A stretch of 64,000 bases of DNA from positions 248,001-312,000 of the forward strand of contig NC_016112.1 in the NCBI RefSeq assembly GCF_000968535.2, given 5' to 3'. Within the stretch, counting starts at the first letter, position 1. Every line of letters starts with the position of its first letter. A program made the position numbers and the translations under genes. Below are positions 43,275 through 52,984 of this stretch, one piece after another. The notes under the pieces are model-generated. The model searched no databases, had not been told where the DNA came from, and saw nothing but the letters and a program-made list of their open reading frames with translations. The stretch is from Methylotuvimicrobium alcaliphilum 20Z. GTDB taxonomy: Bacteria > Pseudomonadota > Gammaproteobacteria > Methylococcales > Methylomonadaceae.

Positions 43275-44492
43275 ATGAGCACAACAACGCAACATCACCG
43301 TATTGTCGTTGCCGGAAGCGGCCCCGGCGGATTGTCGATCGCGGCGCGGGTGGCTGCGCAAGGCCTTGAGGTCGCATTGATCGAGCCGTCCTCTAGGCAC
43401 GTTTATCAACCCTTCTGGACCTTAGCAGGGGCCGGCATCGTCGATCACGAATTATCGGTTAGGCCAATGGCGGATATGATTCCATCCGCGGTCAAATGGC
43501 TAAAGACCTCTGTCACGGGATTTCAGCCGGAACTTAATCAATTACAAACCGAAGACGGGCAGACGCTCTCTTACGATTTCCTGGTTGTCGCGCTGGGACT
43601 TCAGATCGATTGGCATAAAATTCCGGGGTTGCCCGAACGCCTGGGGCAACAGGGCGTCTGCAGCATCTACGATTTTTCAGGCTCCGAGCAGACCTGGGAG
43701 TTGATCCGAAATTTCAAGGGCGGCCACGCCATATTCACGTTTCCACCGCCGCCGATCAAATGCGCCGGCGCACCTCAGAAGATCCTGTATTTGGCCGAGG
43801 AATATTTCCGCAAGGCCAATGTTCGAGATAAAACCCGAGTCAGTTATTTTTGCGCGACACCGACGATCTTCAGCGTCAAAAAATATGCCGATGCGTTGAT
43901 TCGTCAATGCGTCAAGCCCCGTGATATCGCCACCCATTTCAATATGCGCCTGAAATCGGTCGATGCCGAAAATCGCCAGGCGCTGTTCGAAAATAGCGAA
44001 AGCGGCGAGGAACAGCGGATCGATTACGATTTGTTGCATGTCGTACCGCCGATGAGCGCACCCGATGTGATCGAGAACAGCTCGTTGGCGAATGCCGAGG
44101 GCTGGGTCGACGTCGATAAAGCCACGTTGCGGCACAAGCATTTCGATAATGTATTTGCGATCGGCGATTGCGCGGGGCTGCCGACTTCAAAAACCGCCGC
44201 GGCGATTCGCGCGCAATCGCCGGTGCTGGCCGCGAACTTGCTGGCAGCCGTTAACGGACAAGCGCCGGTGGCGACTTACGACGGCTACACGGCTTGTCCG
44301 TTGGTGACCGGCTACGGCAAGGCAATTCTGGCCGAATTCGATTATGAATTACAACCTCAGGAAACCTTTCCGTTCGATCAAAGTAAGGAAAGCCTACTGC
44401 TGTATTTGTTGAAACGCTTCGTGTTGCCGCAGTTGTATTGGCGGGCTTTGATCAAGGGGCGCAAGTGGCCCTGGTCGAAAGTCGGCACTTAG
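43275..44492 (+). CDS. Sulfide:quinone oxidoreductase-like flavoprotein
   Basis: A 405-residue FAD protein of the SQR family: GSGPGGLSIAARV (14-26), VYQPFWTLAGAG (43-54), SQR-type Cys163 in PPPPIKCAGAPQK and Cys341 in TACPLVTGYGK, plus the VFAIGDCAGLPTSK FAD loop. The two cysteines fit the pair that carries persulfide in type II SQR. It would oxidise sulfide and reduce quinone at the inner face of the membrane; the C-terminal amphipathic tail may anchor it. It is followed 9 bp later by cydP and the bd oxidase genes, so electrons could pass to that terminal oxidase. Good Shine-Dalgarno (GGTGAGG). Confidence 0.88.
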   Translation: MSTTTQHHRIVVAGSGPGGLSIAARVAAQGLEVALIEPSSRHVYQPFWTLAGAGIVDHELSVRPMADMIPSAVKWLKTSVTGFQPELNQLQTEDGQTLSYDFLVVALGLQIDWHKIPGLPERLGQQGVCSIYDFSGSEQTWELIRNFKGGHAIFTFPPPPIKCAGAPQKILYLAEEYFRKANVRDKTRVSYFCATPTIFSVKKYADALIRQCVKPRDIATHFNMRLKSVDAENRQALFENSESGEEQRIDYDLLHVVPPMSAPDVIENSSLANAEGWVDVDKATLRHKHFDNVFAIGDCAGLPTSKTAAAIRAQSPVLAANLLAAVNGQAPVATYDGYTACPLVTGYGKAILAEFDYELQPQETFPFDQSKESLLLYLLKRFVLPQLYWRALIKGRKWPWSKVGT

Positions 44493-44501
44493 GAGGTCCT
44501 T

Positions 44502-44684
44502 ATGAAAGTCTCGTTGACGCGTCAATTGGCGGGCGTGCTTGCCGTCAAGTTTTTGTTACTGTGGGGACTGTGGTTCGCATTTTTCCGCCCCGAACCCCGC
44601 CCGCAAGACCGCTCCGATTTGGCGGCTCGTCTGTATGGCGAGCGCCCATCGTCCGATTTTTCTAGTTCCGTAGGGGAGAAATGA
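44502..44684 (+). CDS. cydP: Cytochrome bd small subunit CydP
   Basis: A 60-residue single-span membrane protein: LTRQLAGVLAVKFLLLWGLWFAFF then RPEPRPQDR, the pattern of the putative cytochrome oxidase small subunit CydP found just upstream of cydA. A strong AGGAGG precedes the ATG. It ends 3 bp before cydA. Confidence 0.8.
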   Translation: MKVSLTRQLAGVLAVKFLLLWGLWFAFFRPEPRPQDRSDLAARLYGERPSSDFSSSVGEK

Positions 44685-44687
44685 ACC

Positions 44688-46262
44688 ATGTTTACCGGTG
44701 AAGAGGTTGTCAATCTGTCGCGGCTGCAATTCGGATTGACGGCCATGTATCATTTTCTGTTCGTGCCGCTGACCTTGGGTTTGAGTTTCATCATCGCGAT
44801 CATGGAGTCGGTCTATGTGATGACGCACAAGGAAGTCTACAAGGACATGGCGAAATTTTGGGGCAAGTTGTTCGGCATCAATTTCGCGATGGGTGTGACG
44901 ACGGGGCTGACGCTGGAGTTCCAGTTCGGCACCAACTGGGCCTATTACTCGCACTATGTAGGCGATATCTTCGGCGCGATTCTTGCGAGCGAAGGGCTGA
45001 TGGCATTTTTCCTCGAATCGACGCTGGTCGGCCTGTTCTTCTTCGGCTGGAACCGCCTGACCAAAGTTCAGCATTTGACCGTGACTTGGCTAATGGCGTT
45101 CGGCACCAACTTGTCGGCGCTGTGGATCTTGATAGCGAACGGCTGGATGCAATACCCAGTGGGGGCCGAATTCAATTATGAAACTCTGCGCATGGAGCTG
45201 ACCAGTTTCGCCGACGTGTTTTTTAACCCGGTTGCGCAGGTCAAATTCGTGCATACCGTGGCGGCGGGCTATGTGACCGGCTCGATGTTCGTGCTCGGCA
45301 TCAGCGCCTGGTACATGCGCAAACGCCAGGATCTGGGATTTGCACGGCGCTCGTTCGCGGTTGCGACTTCGTTTGGTTTGGCATCGATTTTGTCGGTGAT
45401 CGTGCTAGGCGATGAAAGCGGCTACAGCGCCGGCGAGACGCAAAAAGTCAAGTTGGCCGCGATCGAGTCGGAATGGGAAACGCACGAGGCGCCGGCCGGA
45501 TTTACCGTGATCGGTTTTCCGGATCAGGAAGCGGAAACCACGCATTTCGCGGTCAAAATCCCTTACGTGCTCGGATTGATCGCGACGCGTTCGGTCGATG
45601 AAGAAGTGAAGGGCCTGACCGAGCTGCGTACCGAAAACATCGATAAGATTCGCAACGGCATGATTGCCTATCGCGAATTGGAAAAAATGCGCGGCGGCGA
45701 TCAACGCCCGGAAACGCGAGCATTGTTTGAAGAGCACAAAAACAATCTCGGCCATGCATTATTGCTGAAACGCTATATCGACGACGTCAGTCAGGCCGAC
45801 GAGGCGATGATTCAACAGGCCTCGAAAGACAGTCTACCGAGAGTCGCGCCGTTGTTTTGGGCGTTCCGCGTGATGGTCGCGAGCGGCTTTTTGATGTTGT
45901 TCATTTTTGCCGCATCCTTTTATTACTGTGCGACGCGCCGTGCGGGGCAGCAGCAGTGGTTGATGCGCCTTGCGACCTGGAGCATTCCGCTGCCGTGGAT
46001 CGCCTCGGAAATGGGATGGTTCGTAGCCGAAAACGGCCGTCAACCTTGGACGATCAGCGGCGTGTTGCCGACATTTCTGAGCGTTTCGGAAATCAGTCCT
46101 AGCGATGTTTATTTAAGTTTGATCGGGTTCGCGGTGTTCTATACTGCGTTGCTCGTCGTCGAATTGTTTTTGATGTTCAAATTCATTCGACTGGGACCGA
46201 GCAGCCTGCATACAGGTAAATATCATTTCGAAACGGCCGAAACCCCGGCAATCGCGCACTGA
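44688..46262 (+). CDS. cydA: Cytochrome bd ubiquinol oxidase subunit I
   Basis: The 524-residue subunit I binds haems b558, b595 and d and oxidises quinol. Visible features: the haem His in FGLTAMYHFLFVPLTLG (about 19), the EGLMAFFLEST helix with conserved Glu (about 99-107), VKFVHTVAAGY with the b558 His (about 186), and RVMVASGFLM with the Met ligand. The Q-loop between about 230 and 385 is long (L-type, as in E. coli). It is in the operon sqr-cydP-cydA-cydB. Confidence 0.96.
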   Translation: MFTGEEVVNLSRLQFGLTAMYHFLFVPLTLGLSFIIAIMESVYVMTHKEVYKDMAKFWGKLFGINFAMGVTTGLTLEFQFGTNWAYYSHYVGDIFGAILASEGLMAFFLESTLVGLFFFGWNRLTKVQHLTVTWLMAFGTNLSALWILIANGWMQYPVGAEFNYETLRMELTSFADVFFNPVAQVKFVHTVAAGYVTGSMFVLGISAWYMRKRQDLGFARRSFAVATSFGLASILSVIVLGDESGYSAGETQKVKLAAIESEWETHEAPAGFTVIGFPDQEAETTHFAVKIPYVLGLIATRSVDEEVKGLTELRTENIDKIRNGMIAYRELEKMRGGDQRPETRALFEEHKNNLGHALLLKRYIDDVSQADEAMIQQASKDSLPRVAPLFWAFRVMVASGFLMLFIFAASFYYCATRRAGQQQWLMRLATWSIPLPWIASEMGWFVAENGRQPWTISGVLPTFLSVSEISPSDVYLSLIGFAVFYTALLVVELFLMFKFIRLGPSSLHTGKYHFETAETPAIAH

Positions 46263-46272
46263 GGAGACGACG

Positions 46273-47412
46273 ATGTTCGATTATGAAACTTTACGCGTGA
46301 TTTGGTGGCTGTTCATGGGAGTGCTTATCTCGGGATTCATCCTCAGCAGCGGCTTCGACCTTGGGGTTGGTATCTTGCTGCCCTTTTTCGGCCGCGACGA
46401 CATGCAGCGCCGCGTACTGCTCAATTCGATCGGCCCGACCTGGGAGGGCAATCAGGTTTGGCTGGTCACGCTGGGTGGTGCGATGTTCGCGGTTTGGCCG
46501 TTGGTCTACGCGACGCTGTTCTCGGGGTTGTATCTGGCGATGATTCTGGTGTTGTTCACGCTGTTTCTGAGGCCGCCGGCATTCGATTACCGCGGCAAGC
46601 TGGAGTCGCCCAAATGGCGATCGACCTGGGATTGGGTGTTGTTCACCGGCAGCGCGGTGCCGACCCTGTTGCTCGGCGTGCTGGTCGGCAACCTGATACG
46701 CGGCGTGCCGTTTCATCTGAACCATGAATTACGCTCTTTTTACGACGGCAGCTTTTTCGATTTGCTCAATCCGTTCTCGCTGCTGTGCGGCGTGATGGCG
46801 GTGTTGCTGCTGATGCTGCATGGCGCGATTTATCTGCAATGGCGCACCGAAGGCGAGTTGTATTTCCGTGCCCGAGCGTTCGTGTCCAGATTCGGCCTGA
46901 TCATCTTAGGCCTGTTGACGCTGCTGGCCGTTTGGGTGTTGCTGAGCATGGACGTCTACCGCCTGCCGGATGACGCGCTCTTCAACGCCGCTTCGAACCC
47001 GCTCGCGAAAACGGTCGAAAAACAAAGCGGCGGTTGGCTCGCGCATTTCTTCCTACATCCGTGGATGCTGTTCGCGCCGATTACCGCCTATGCAGGCTTG
47101 TGGGCAGCCTATTTGCTTGCGCGCGAGCATACCTGCAAGGCGGCGTTTATCGCGAGTTGTTTCGGCTTGCTCGGCGTATTGTTCACGGTCGGTTTCGGCC
47201 TGTTTCCGTTCTTGCTGATTTCGAGCACCGATCCCGGCAGCAGTCTGACTATCTGGGACGGCAGCGCGAGTCATTTGACGCTCAGCATCACGTTCTGGAT
47301 TACCGTCGTGTTTTTGCCGATCGTGCTCATGTACACGCGCTGGGCTTACAAAGTGATGTGGGGGCCGGTGACTGAGAAAATGATCAGCGAAGATAAGCAT
47401 GGGTGGTATTAA
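46273..47412 (+). CDS. cydB: Cytochrome bd ubiquinol oxidase subunit II
   Basis: The 379-residue partner of CydA with nine predicted helices: YETLRVIWWLFMGVLISGFILSSGFDLGVG at the start, GPTWEGNQVWLVTLGGAMFAVWP near 56-78, and SLTIWDGSASHLTLSITFW near 330. It stabilises the di-haem site in the inner membrane. A GGAGA ribosome-binding site overlaps the end of cydA. The tail KMISEDKHGWY is echoed about 150 bp downstream. Confidence 0.96.
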   Translation: MFDYETLRVIWWLFMGVLISGFILSSGFDLGVGILLPFFGRDDMQRRVLLNSIGPTWEGNQVWLVTLGGAMFAVWPLVYATLFSGLYLAMILVLFTLFLRPPAFDYRGKLESPKWRSTWDWVLFTGSAVPTLLLGVLVGNLIRGVPFHLNHELRSFYDGSFFDLLNPFSLLCGVMAVLLLMLHGAIYLQWRTEGELYFRARAFVSRFGLIILGLLTLLAVWVLLSMDVYRLPDDALFNAASNPLAKTVEKQSGGWLAHFFLHPWMLFAPITAYAGLWAAYLLAREHTCKAAFIASCFGLLGVLFTVGFGLFPFLLISSTDPGSSLTIWDGSASHLTLSITFWITVVFLPIVLMYTRWAYKVMWGPVTEKMISEDKHGWY

Positions 47413-47736
47413 AAAGGGGCAAGGTGAAAGATGAAAGCTTAGTAGGGTACGCTGCGCGTACCATGGCAACCCCATCTATGTTACGTGTAAGTAGGTGCGC
47501 TTAGATACCTACAACTGACAAACTCCCTCAGGCTCAAAGTCATGGGAAGCCCGAGGATCGATAAAATGATCTACGAAGATAAGCGCGATGGGTATTGAAA
47601 GATACAAGGTGCAAGGTGCAAGATGCAAGATGCAAGATGAAAGCCTTGTAGGGTATGTATTGCGTACCTTTTGCGGGGCGCATCGGATGTGACAGACAAA
47701 CGGTGCTTGCTTTAAAACCGAATCGAGGAATTTATT
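47413..47736 (+). pseudogene. Spacer with a decayed duplicate of the cydB 3' end
   Basis: At about 47560-47600 the plus strand reads DKMIYEDKRDGY-stop, a worn copy of the CydB C-terminus EKMISEDKHGWY-stop, and each copy is followed by a related tail (caaggtgaaagatgaaagc / caaggtgcaaggtgcaag...gatgaaagcc, gtagggtac/gtagggtatg). The short tandem unit gcaagat repeats several times. No start codon or full frame exists. Confidence 0.7.
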
Positions 47737-47880
47737 ATGTGGTATTTCAGTTGGATATTGGGCGTTGGCTTTGCCTGCGCGTTCGGCATCATCAACGCAA
47801 TGTGGCTTGAGGCCGAATGCGATTTCGATCACTGCGACATGGATAAAGCGATGCCGGGCGAAAAGTGTGACGAGAGTTAG
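47737..47880 (+). CDS. cydX: Cytochrome bd oxidase small subunit CydX
   Basis: A 47-residue single-helix subunit. MWYFSWILGVGFACAFGI then NAMWLE is the CydX/YbgT signature; the Asp/Cys/Glu-rich tail is an extension. It stabilises haems b595 and d in CydAB. GAGGAA lies 7-12 bp before the ATG. It normally follows cydB directly but here is 324 bp away behind the duplicated tail. Confidence 0.93.
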   Translation: MWYFSWILGVGFACAFGIINAMWLEAECDFDHCDMDKAMPGEKCDES

Positions 47881-47993
47881 GCGTAGGTCGGGTTAGGCAA
47901 TAGATATAATGCGACACAACCACGCAAAAATCGGGTGATGCTATCCTGAAAAAGGGGGATATGGGGGCACGCAAGTGGCTCATGAAGGGATCA

Positions 47994-50900
47994 ATGAAAA
48001 TATCGCAGAAGAACAAGCAAATTAAGCTTTCCATCAAGATCACTGTTGTCAGCCTGTTTTTATTGATTACGTCGCTGACTGTGATTGTCGCCATTAGTTT
48101 GCAATTTTATTTTACGAGCTCATTGGCGGTCGAATCGACTCTGATTACCTATCGCCAATCCGCTGCGAGTACCAGTGACTATTTGACGGCCATGGATCGA
48201 AGCGCGGTTGATGCCACGCGCATTCTGGCCGGTAATCCCGATATTTTGAGCGAAGGCCGAGTGACAGAGCGAACACGCGACATCTTTGCCGAAGTGCTCG
48301 ATGAAAACCCTTTGTTCTATGCCGCTTATATCGGTTTTGGCGATGGCGACTTTTACGAGCTGATCAATCTGAATACGAGCGAAGCCGTGCGCATGCAATT
48401 ACGGGCATTGCCGCAGGACAGGTGGGTCGTTATCACGGTCTTGGGCAAAGGCGATCGGCGAATTCGGGCATTTCACTATTATGACGAACAATTTAATCTC
48501 CGAACCAGCCGAACAGAGCGGAGCGACTATTTAGCCAGCAAGCGACCGTGGTATATACAAGCCAAATTGGGCAAAGTCCATAAAACCGCTCCCTATCAAT
48601 TTCAACATCTTCAAGCGCCAGGCCAGACTTATTCGATGCGGATTGCCGGTCAGGATGCGGTTCTGGCGGTCGATATTGCGTTGTCTGCTATGTCCGATAA
48701 GCTCAATGAACAAATGTTGAGCAAAGATAGCCGCATTTATCTCTATCAAGGCAGTGGCGAAATCATTGCCTCTAGTGAAAGTCGAATGCCGCCGACTGTG
48801 ATGCCGAAAGTCGAGCCCCTCGTACTTAACGATGAACAGCGGCAATTGGTAGAGAAAAATCCCATATTGACGGTATCGAACGAGCTCGATTGGCCGCCGT
48901 TCGATTTTGTCATCGCCGGCGAACCATTCGGCTATGCTATCGACGTATTATCGATGATCGAGCAAATGACCGGCTTGCAGTTCGACTATGTCAACGGTTA
49001 TAGCTGGCCTCAGCTGGTCGCGATGTATCGTACCGGTCAGATCGATATTTTGCAGCCGGTGGTCGGTACCGAACAAAACGCCGCTTTAGGTATATTGAGC
49101 AAGGCCTTTGCCGAGCCATCGGATGGTATTCTGATGCGCAAGGATCAAACGCCTGTTACATCAATCCGACAATTGCAGGGAAAACGGCTTGCAATACCGG
49201 CCGGGTGGTCCATCATCGCTTCTTTCAAGCAAATGTTTCCGGACATCGACATTGTCGAAGTCGATGGCGTTCGGGGATTATTCGATGCGGTGCGGCGAGG
49301 CGAGGTCGATGCCGGGCTCGATACTGCCGCAATCCTGCATTATACGACACGGCAATTTTTCTTCGATGATGTCGCGATCTATGAGGAGTTGGATTGGGGG
49401 GAATCAAGCATTCCCAACAGTCTGCACTTTGTAGTGCGGCCGCAACTAAAAGAAGTTATCGAGTTGATTAACTTGGCTCTGGATAATTTAGGCGAACAGC
49501 AGCACAGTTGGTTAAATGCGCGCTGGCTGGTCGATGCGGAAAGGGACATTGCTCAGGATGCCATGGTCCCATTCCAAGAACTCATCAGTTTGGCTTCGGA
49601 ATCGGCCGAACATAATCGGCTGCATAAAATGGAGTTTGATGGCGAGCCGCACTTCGTCTATGTGCAGGCCATTGGCCAAAATCATCGGGCGGCCGACTTT
49701 TTTGCCGTGATTACGCCGGAATCCGCCGTGCTAGCCCCTGCCGTTGCTCAAGTCAATGCCGTGTTATTGATTACCGGCGGCTGCCTTTTGTTATTGTTGC
49801 CGCTTGCATTTTGGCTGGCCTCGTTGATTGTTAAGCCGATCAAGCATCTCGCTCTGGAAAACGAAAAGATTCAACGGCGCCGATATGGCGAACTCGATCC
49901 GATGGACAGCCATATTATCGAAATCGATGAGCTATCGGGTTCGATGATGACTATGGCGCATTCGATACAGCGGCATGCCAAAGAACGGGAAGAATTGATG
50001 GAATCATTCATCCAGTTGATCGCCCAAGCCATCGATGACAAATCAGCCTATACGGCTGAGCACTGTGCGAGGGTTCCGGAGCTGGCCATCTTGTTGGCGC
50101 AAAAAGCCGAAGAGAGTCGTCGACCGCCATTCGATACATTCGGTTTCGGTAACGAAGATGCCTGGCGCGAATTCCGTATCGGGGCTTGGCTGCACGACTG
50201 CGGCAAGATTACGACGCCTGAGCACATCATCGATAAAAGCACCAAGCTTGAGACGATTTATAACCGCATTCACGAAATCCGAATGCGCTTCGAAGTGTTG
50301 TGGCGCGATGCCGAAATCGACTATTGGAAGCAGTACTTGACCGCGCCGAGTGATGAGGAACGAAATCGTCATGAATTAGAGCAACGCCAACGACAATTAC
50401 AAGAGGATTTTGCCTTCGTTGCCAACTGCAATTTGGGCGGTGAAAGCATGAGCGAGGCCGATATCGATAGGCTGAATCAATTGGCTCGCATTACTTGGCG
50501 GCGGCATTTCGACGACCGATTAGGTTTATCTCCGATCGAACTTGCACGCTATCCCGAGGAGCAAACACCGCTGCCGGCCACGGAGCCACTGTTGGCGGAT
50601 AAGTCTTGGCATATCATCAAGCGCCTGCGAAACAACATTCATGATGAGCGCTTGGGCATCAAAATGGCGATACCGGAACATCTTTACAATCTGGGCGAAT
50701 TGCACAATCTCACTGTATCACGAGGTACCTTGACCGAAGAAGATCGCTTCAAGATTAACGAGCACATGATCAGCACGATCAAAATGCTCGATAAATTGCC
50801 GTTGCCCGAAGATTTGCTCCAGGTGCCGCGCTATGCTTCTACTCATCATGAAACGCTAGATGGGCGCGGTTATCCGCGCATGCTGACCGCCAAAGACCTT

Positions 50901-51152
50901 TCGATTCCGGAACGCATCATGGTGTTGGCCGACATTTTCGAAGCATTGACAGCGGCCGATCGACCGTATAAAGATGCAAAGCCGATCAGCGCCGCGCTCG
51001 ATATACTACATCGAATGGTGCAAGAACAGCATGTGGACTGTGATGTCTTCGAGCTTTTCTTGCGTAGCGGCGCCTATTTGGAGTACGCAAAACGTTACCT
51101 GCGCACTGATCAGATCGATGCAGTGGATATTCGGCGCTATCTCGGCCAATGA
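47994..51152 (+). CDS. Large membrane sensor with solute-binding and HD-GYP domains
   Basis: About 1052 residues. Order: transmembrane helix (about 15-38), periplasmic Cache-like sensor (about 45-270), a bacterial solute-binding (PBPb/SBP_bac_3) domain (about 292-512: NPILTVSNELDWPPFDF, GWSIIASFKQMFPDI), a second helix (about 589-612), HAMP (about 612-665) and a C-terminal HD-GYP phosphodiesterase. HD is at AWLHDCGK (about 731) and GYP in LDGRGYP (about 956); roughly 160 residues lie between HDCGK and the next metal-binding stretch TEEDRFKINEHM, far more than usual. It probably degrades c-di-GMP in response to an amino-acid-like ligand. Start ATG 47994 (AAGGGA upstream) preferred; 47961 is the alternative. 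Confidence 0.83.
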   Translation: MKISQKNKQIKLSIKITVVSLFLLITSLTVIVAISLQFYFTSSLAVESTLITYRQSAASTSDYLTAMDRSAVDATRILAGNPDILSEGRVTERTRDIFAEVLDENPLFYAAYIGFGDGDFYELINLNTSEAVRMQLRALPQDRWVVITVLGKGDRRIRAFHYYDEQFNLRTSRTERSDYLASKRPWYIQAKLGKVHKTAPYQFQHLQAPGQTYSMRIAGQDAVLAVDIALSAMSDKLNEQMLSKDSRIYLYQGSGEIIASSESRMPPTVMPKVEPLVLNDEQRQLVEKNPILTVSNELDWPPFDFVIAGEPFGYAIDVLSMIEQMTGLQFDYVNGYSWPQLVAMYRTGQIDILQPVVGTEQNAALGILSKAFAEPSDGILMRKDQTPVTSIRQLQGKRLAIPAGWSIIASFKQMFPDIDIVEVDGVRGLFDAVRRGEVDAGLDTAAILHYTTRQFFFDDVAIYEELDWGESSIPNSLHFVVRPQLKEVIELINLALDNLGEQQHSWLNARWLVDAERDIAQDAMVPFQELISLASESAEHNRLHKMEFDGEPHFVYVQAIGQNHRAADFFAVITPESAVLAPAVAQVNAVLLITGGCLLLLLPLAFWLASLIVKPIKHLALENEKIQRRRYGELDPMDSHIIEIDELSGSMMTMAHSIQRHAKEREELMESFIQLIAQAIDDKSAYTAEHCARVPELAILLAQKAEESRRPPFDTFGFGNEDAWREFRIGAWLHDCGKITTPEHIIDKSTKLETIYNRIHEIRMRFEVLWRDAEIDYWKQYLTAPSDEERNRHELEQRQRQLQEDFAFVANCNLGGESMSEADIDRLNQLARITWRRHFDDRLGLSPIELARYPEEQTPLPATEPLLADKSWHIIKRLRNNIHDERLGIKMAIPEHLYNLGELHNLTVSRGTLTEEDRFKINEHMISTIKMLDKLPLPEDLLQVPRYASTHHETLDGRGYPRMLTAKDLSIPERIMVLADIFEALTAADRPYKDAKPISAALDILHRMVQEQHVDCDVFELFLRSGAYLEYAKRYLRTDQIDAVDIRRYLGQ

Positions 51153-51242
51153 GCGAGTTGACATTCCGGCCATTGCCCGCTTATGGCTGATTCAGCGCGT
51201 GTGGTAGCATGACCGCAACTTGAGTCGGTTAAGGAGTTTACA

Positions 51243-52706
51243 ATGAAAACAGTGTTGATCGGAGGAACGGCCAACGGCCAACTCTTGATGGATGCCGCGA
51301 TGGCGAATCGTCACGGCGTCATTTCCGGGGCAACTGGGACGGGCAAGACCGTAACCCTGCAAGTTTTGGCGGAAGGTTTTTCGAGATTGGGCGTTCCGGT
51401 ATTCTTGGCCGATATCAAAGGAGACTTGTCGGGAATCGCGACGGCAGGGCAATCGCACGAAAAAATTTCCGAACGCGTGACGGGAATCGGTATCGCCGAC
51501 TTCCAATTTCGTGGAAATCCTTCGGTCTTTTGGGATTTGTTCGGCCGAAACGGGCATCCGGTGCGCACGACGATGTCCGATTTAGGCCCTTTGCTGCTCA
51601 GTAATCTGTTGGAATTGAACGACACGCAAACCGGCGTGATTTATAGCGGCTTTAAAATCGCCGACGACGAAGGGTTGTTATTGCTGGACCTTAAAGATTT
51701 GCGCGCGATGTTGAATTGGATGGGCGAAAACTCAGCGGCACTGTCCAAACAATACGGGAACATCACATCGGCAAGCATCGGTGCGATACAGCGACGGCTG
51801 TTGGTGCTCGAGGAACAAGGCGCAGAACATTTCTTTGCCGAACCTGCGGTCGAGCTCGATGATTTTCGCAGGACCGATTTTTCCGGCAACGGTGTGATTA
51901 GCATTCTCGACGCGACCGAGTTGACGGCGAAATCGCCGCGGCTGTATGCGACCTTTCTGCTGTGGATGTTGTCGGAATTGTTCGAAACCTTGCCCGAAGT
52001 GGGCGATAGCGATAGGCCGAAGCTGGTGCTCTTTTTCGACGAAGCGCATCTGTTGTTCAATCAGGCACCGAAGGTCTTGCTCGACAAGATCGAACAAATC
52101 GTTCGCTTAATCCGTTCGAAAGGCGTCGGCGTCTATTTCATTAGTCAAAGTCCCTTGGATGTTCCTGCGCCGATACTCGGTCAGATGGGGCTGAAAATCC
52201 AGCATGCGCTACGAGCATTTACGCCGGCCGATCGCAAGGTACTGAAAAGCGTCGCGCAAACGTTCAGAGCCAATCCTGGCTTCGATACCGAAACCGTGTT
52301 GCAAGAGCTGAAGACCGGCGAAGCGCTGGTTTCGGTGCTGAACAAGGACGGCAGCCCGACTCCGGTCGAGCGTACGTTGATCCGGCCGCCCGAGTCGAAA
52401 ATAGGACCGCTGTCTCAGGAACAGCGCGATGAATTGATCGGCCGTTCCCCTTTCAAGGGGCGCTATGATCAGATGGTCGACCGCGAATCGGCCTACGAAA
52501 TGCTGAAGCACAAAGCCGAACAGCAGGCATTTCAGGCGCAGGCCGCGCGCGATCTCAAGGCGTCGGCAACGAGACGGACCGGCACATCGAATCGGCAAAG
52601 CGTCGGCGAGGCGCTGATCAAGAGCACCGCGAGAACCATCGGCTCGCAGCTCGGCCGCCAGATCGTGCGCGGCATCATGGGCTCGTTGCTCGGCGGGAAG
52701 CGCTGA
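51243..52706 (+). CDS. HerA/YjgR-type ATPase (DUF853)
   Basis: A 487-residue P-loop ATPase of the YjgR/DUF853 branch of HerA-FtsK helicases. Walker A GATGTGKT at 29-36, Walker B LVLFFDEAHLLF near 257-268, and the arginine-bearing IVRLIRSKGVGVYFISQSPLDVP near 284-306. The C-terminus is Ala/Arg-rich and ends RQIVRGIMGSLLGGKR. Family members are soluble or membrane-associated ATPases of unknown cellular role. AAGGAG precedes the ATG by 6 bp; monocistronic. Confidence 0.9.
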   Translation: MKTVLIGGTANGQLLMDAAMANRHGVISGATGTGKTVTLQVLAEGFSRLGVPVFLADIKGDLSGIATAGQSHEKISERVTGIGIADFQFRGNPSVFWDLFGRNGHPVRTTMSDLGPLLLSNLLELNDTQTGVIYSGFKIADDEGLLLLDLKDLRAMLNWMGENSAALSKQYGNITSASIGAIQRRLLVLEEQGAEHFFAEPAVELDDFRRTDFSGNGVISILDATELTAKSPRLYATFLLWMLSELFETLPEVGDSDRPKLVLFFDEAHLLFNQAPKVLLDKIEQIVRLIRSKGVGVYFISQSPLDVPAPILGQMGLKIQHALRAFTPADRKVLKSVAQTFRANPGFDTETVLQELKTGEALVSVLNKDGSPTPVERTLIRPPESKIGPLSQEQRDELIGRSPFKGRYDQMVDRESAYEMLKHKAEQQAFQAQAARDLKASATRRTGTSNRQSVGEALIKSTARTIGSQLGRQIVRGIMGSLLGGKR

Positions 52707-52870
52707 ACGCGGACGCACAAGGCGTCGCTCTCACAAGGGAACTGGATGCTCCTTGGGAGAGCGCGATACCCAGATCCCGATTTCGAAGCCACTGATGTGC
52801 AATATTCGCAGATTTATCAAACAGTACCGTTTCCAGGTATACGACGACCTCTGTTTAGCAAGTTTGCCGA
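52707..52870. repeat. R5 repeat, copy 2
   Basis: The right part (cgatttcgaagccactgatgtgcaatattcgc, then agatttatcaaacagtacc) repeats 22430-22520, preceded by GAGCGCGATACCCAGATCCC in place of the CGATCAGGGGATCGC hairpin. No gene. Confidence 0.65.
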
Positions 52871-52984
52871 TATTTGTGGATAACGATGAGCGCAGAGCGT
52901 AGGAACGAAGATTCATGGCGGTCCTCGATGGACACATCCCATACCTTTTATTCTTAGACGGTTTTTCGATCAAAAGGGAGTAGA

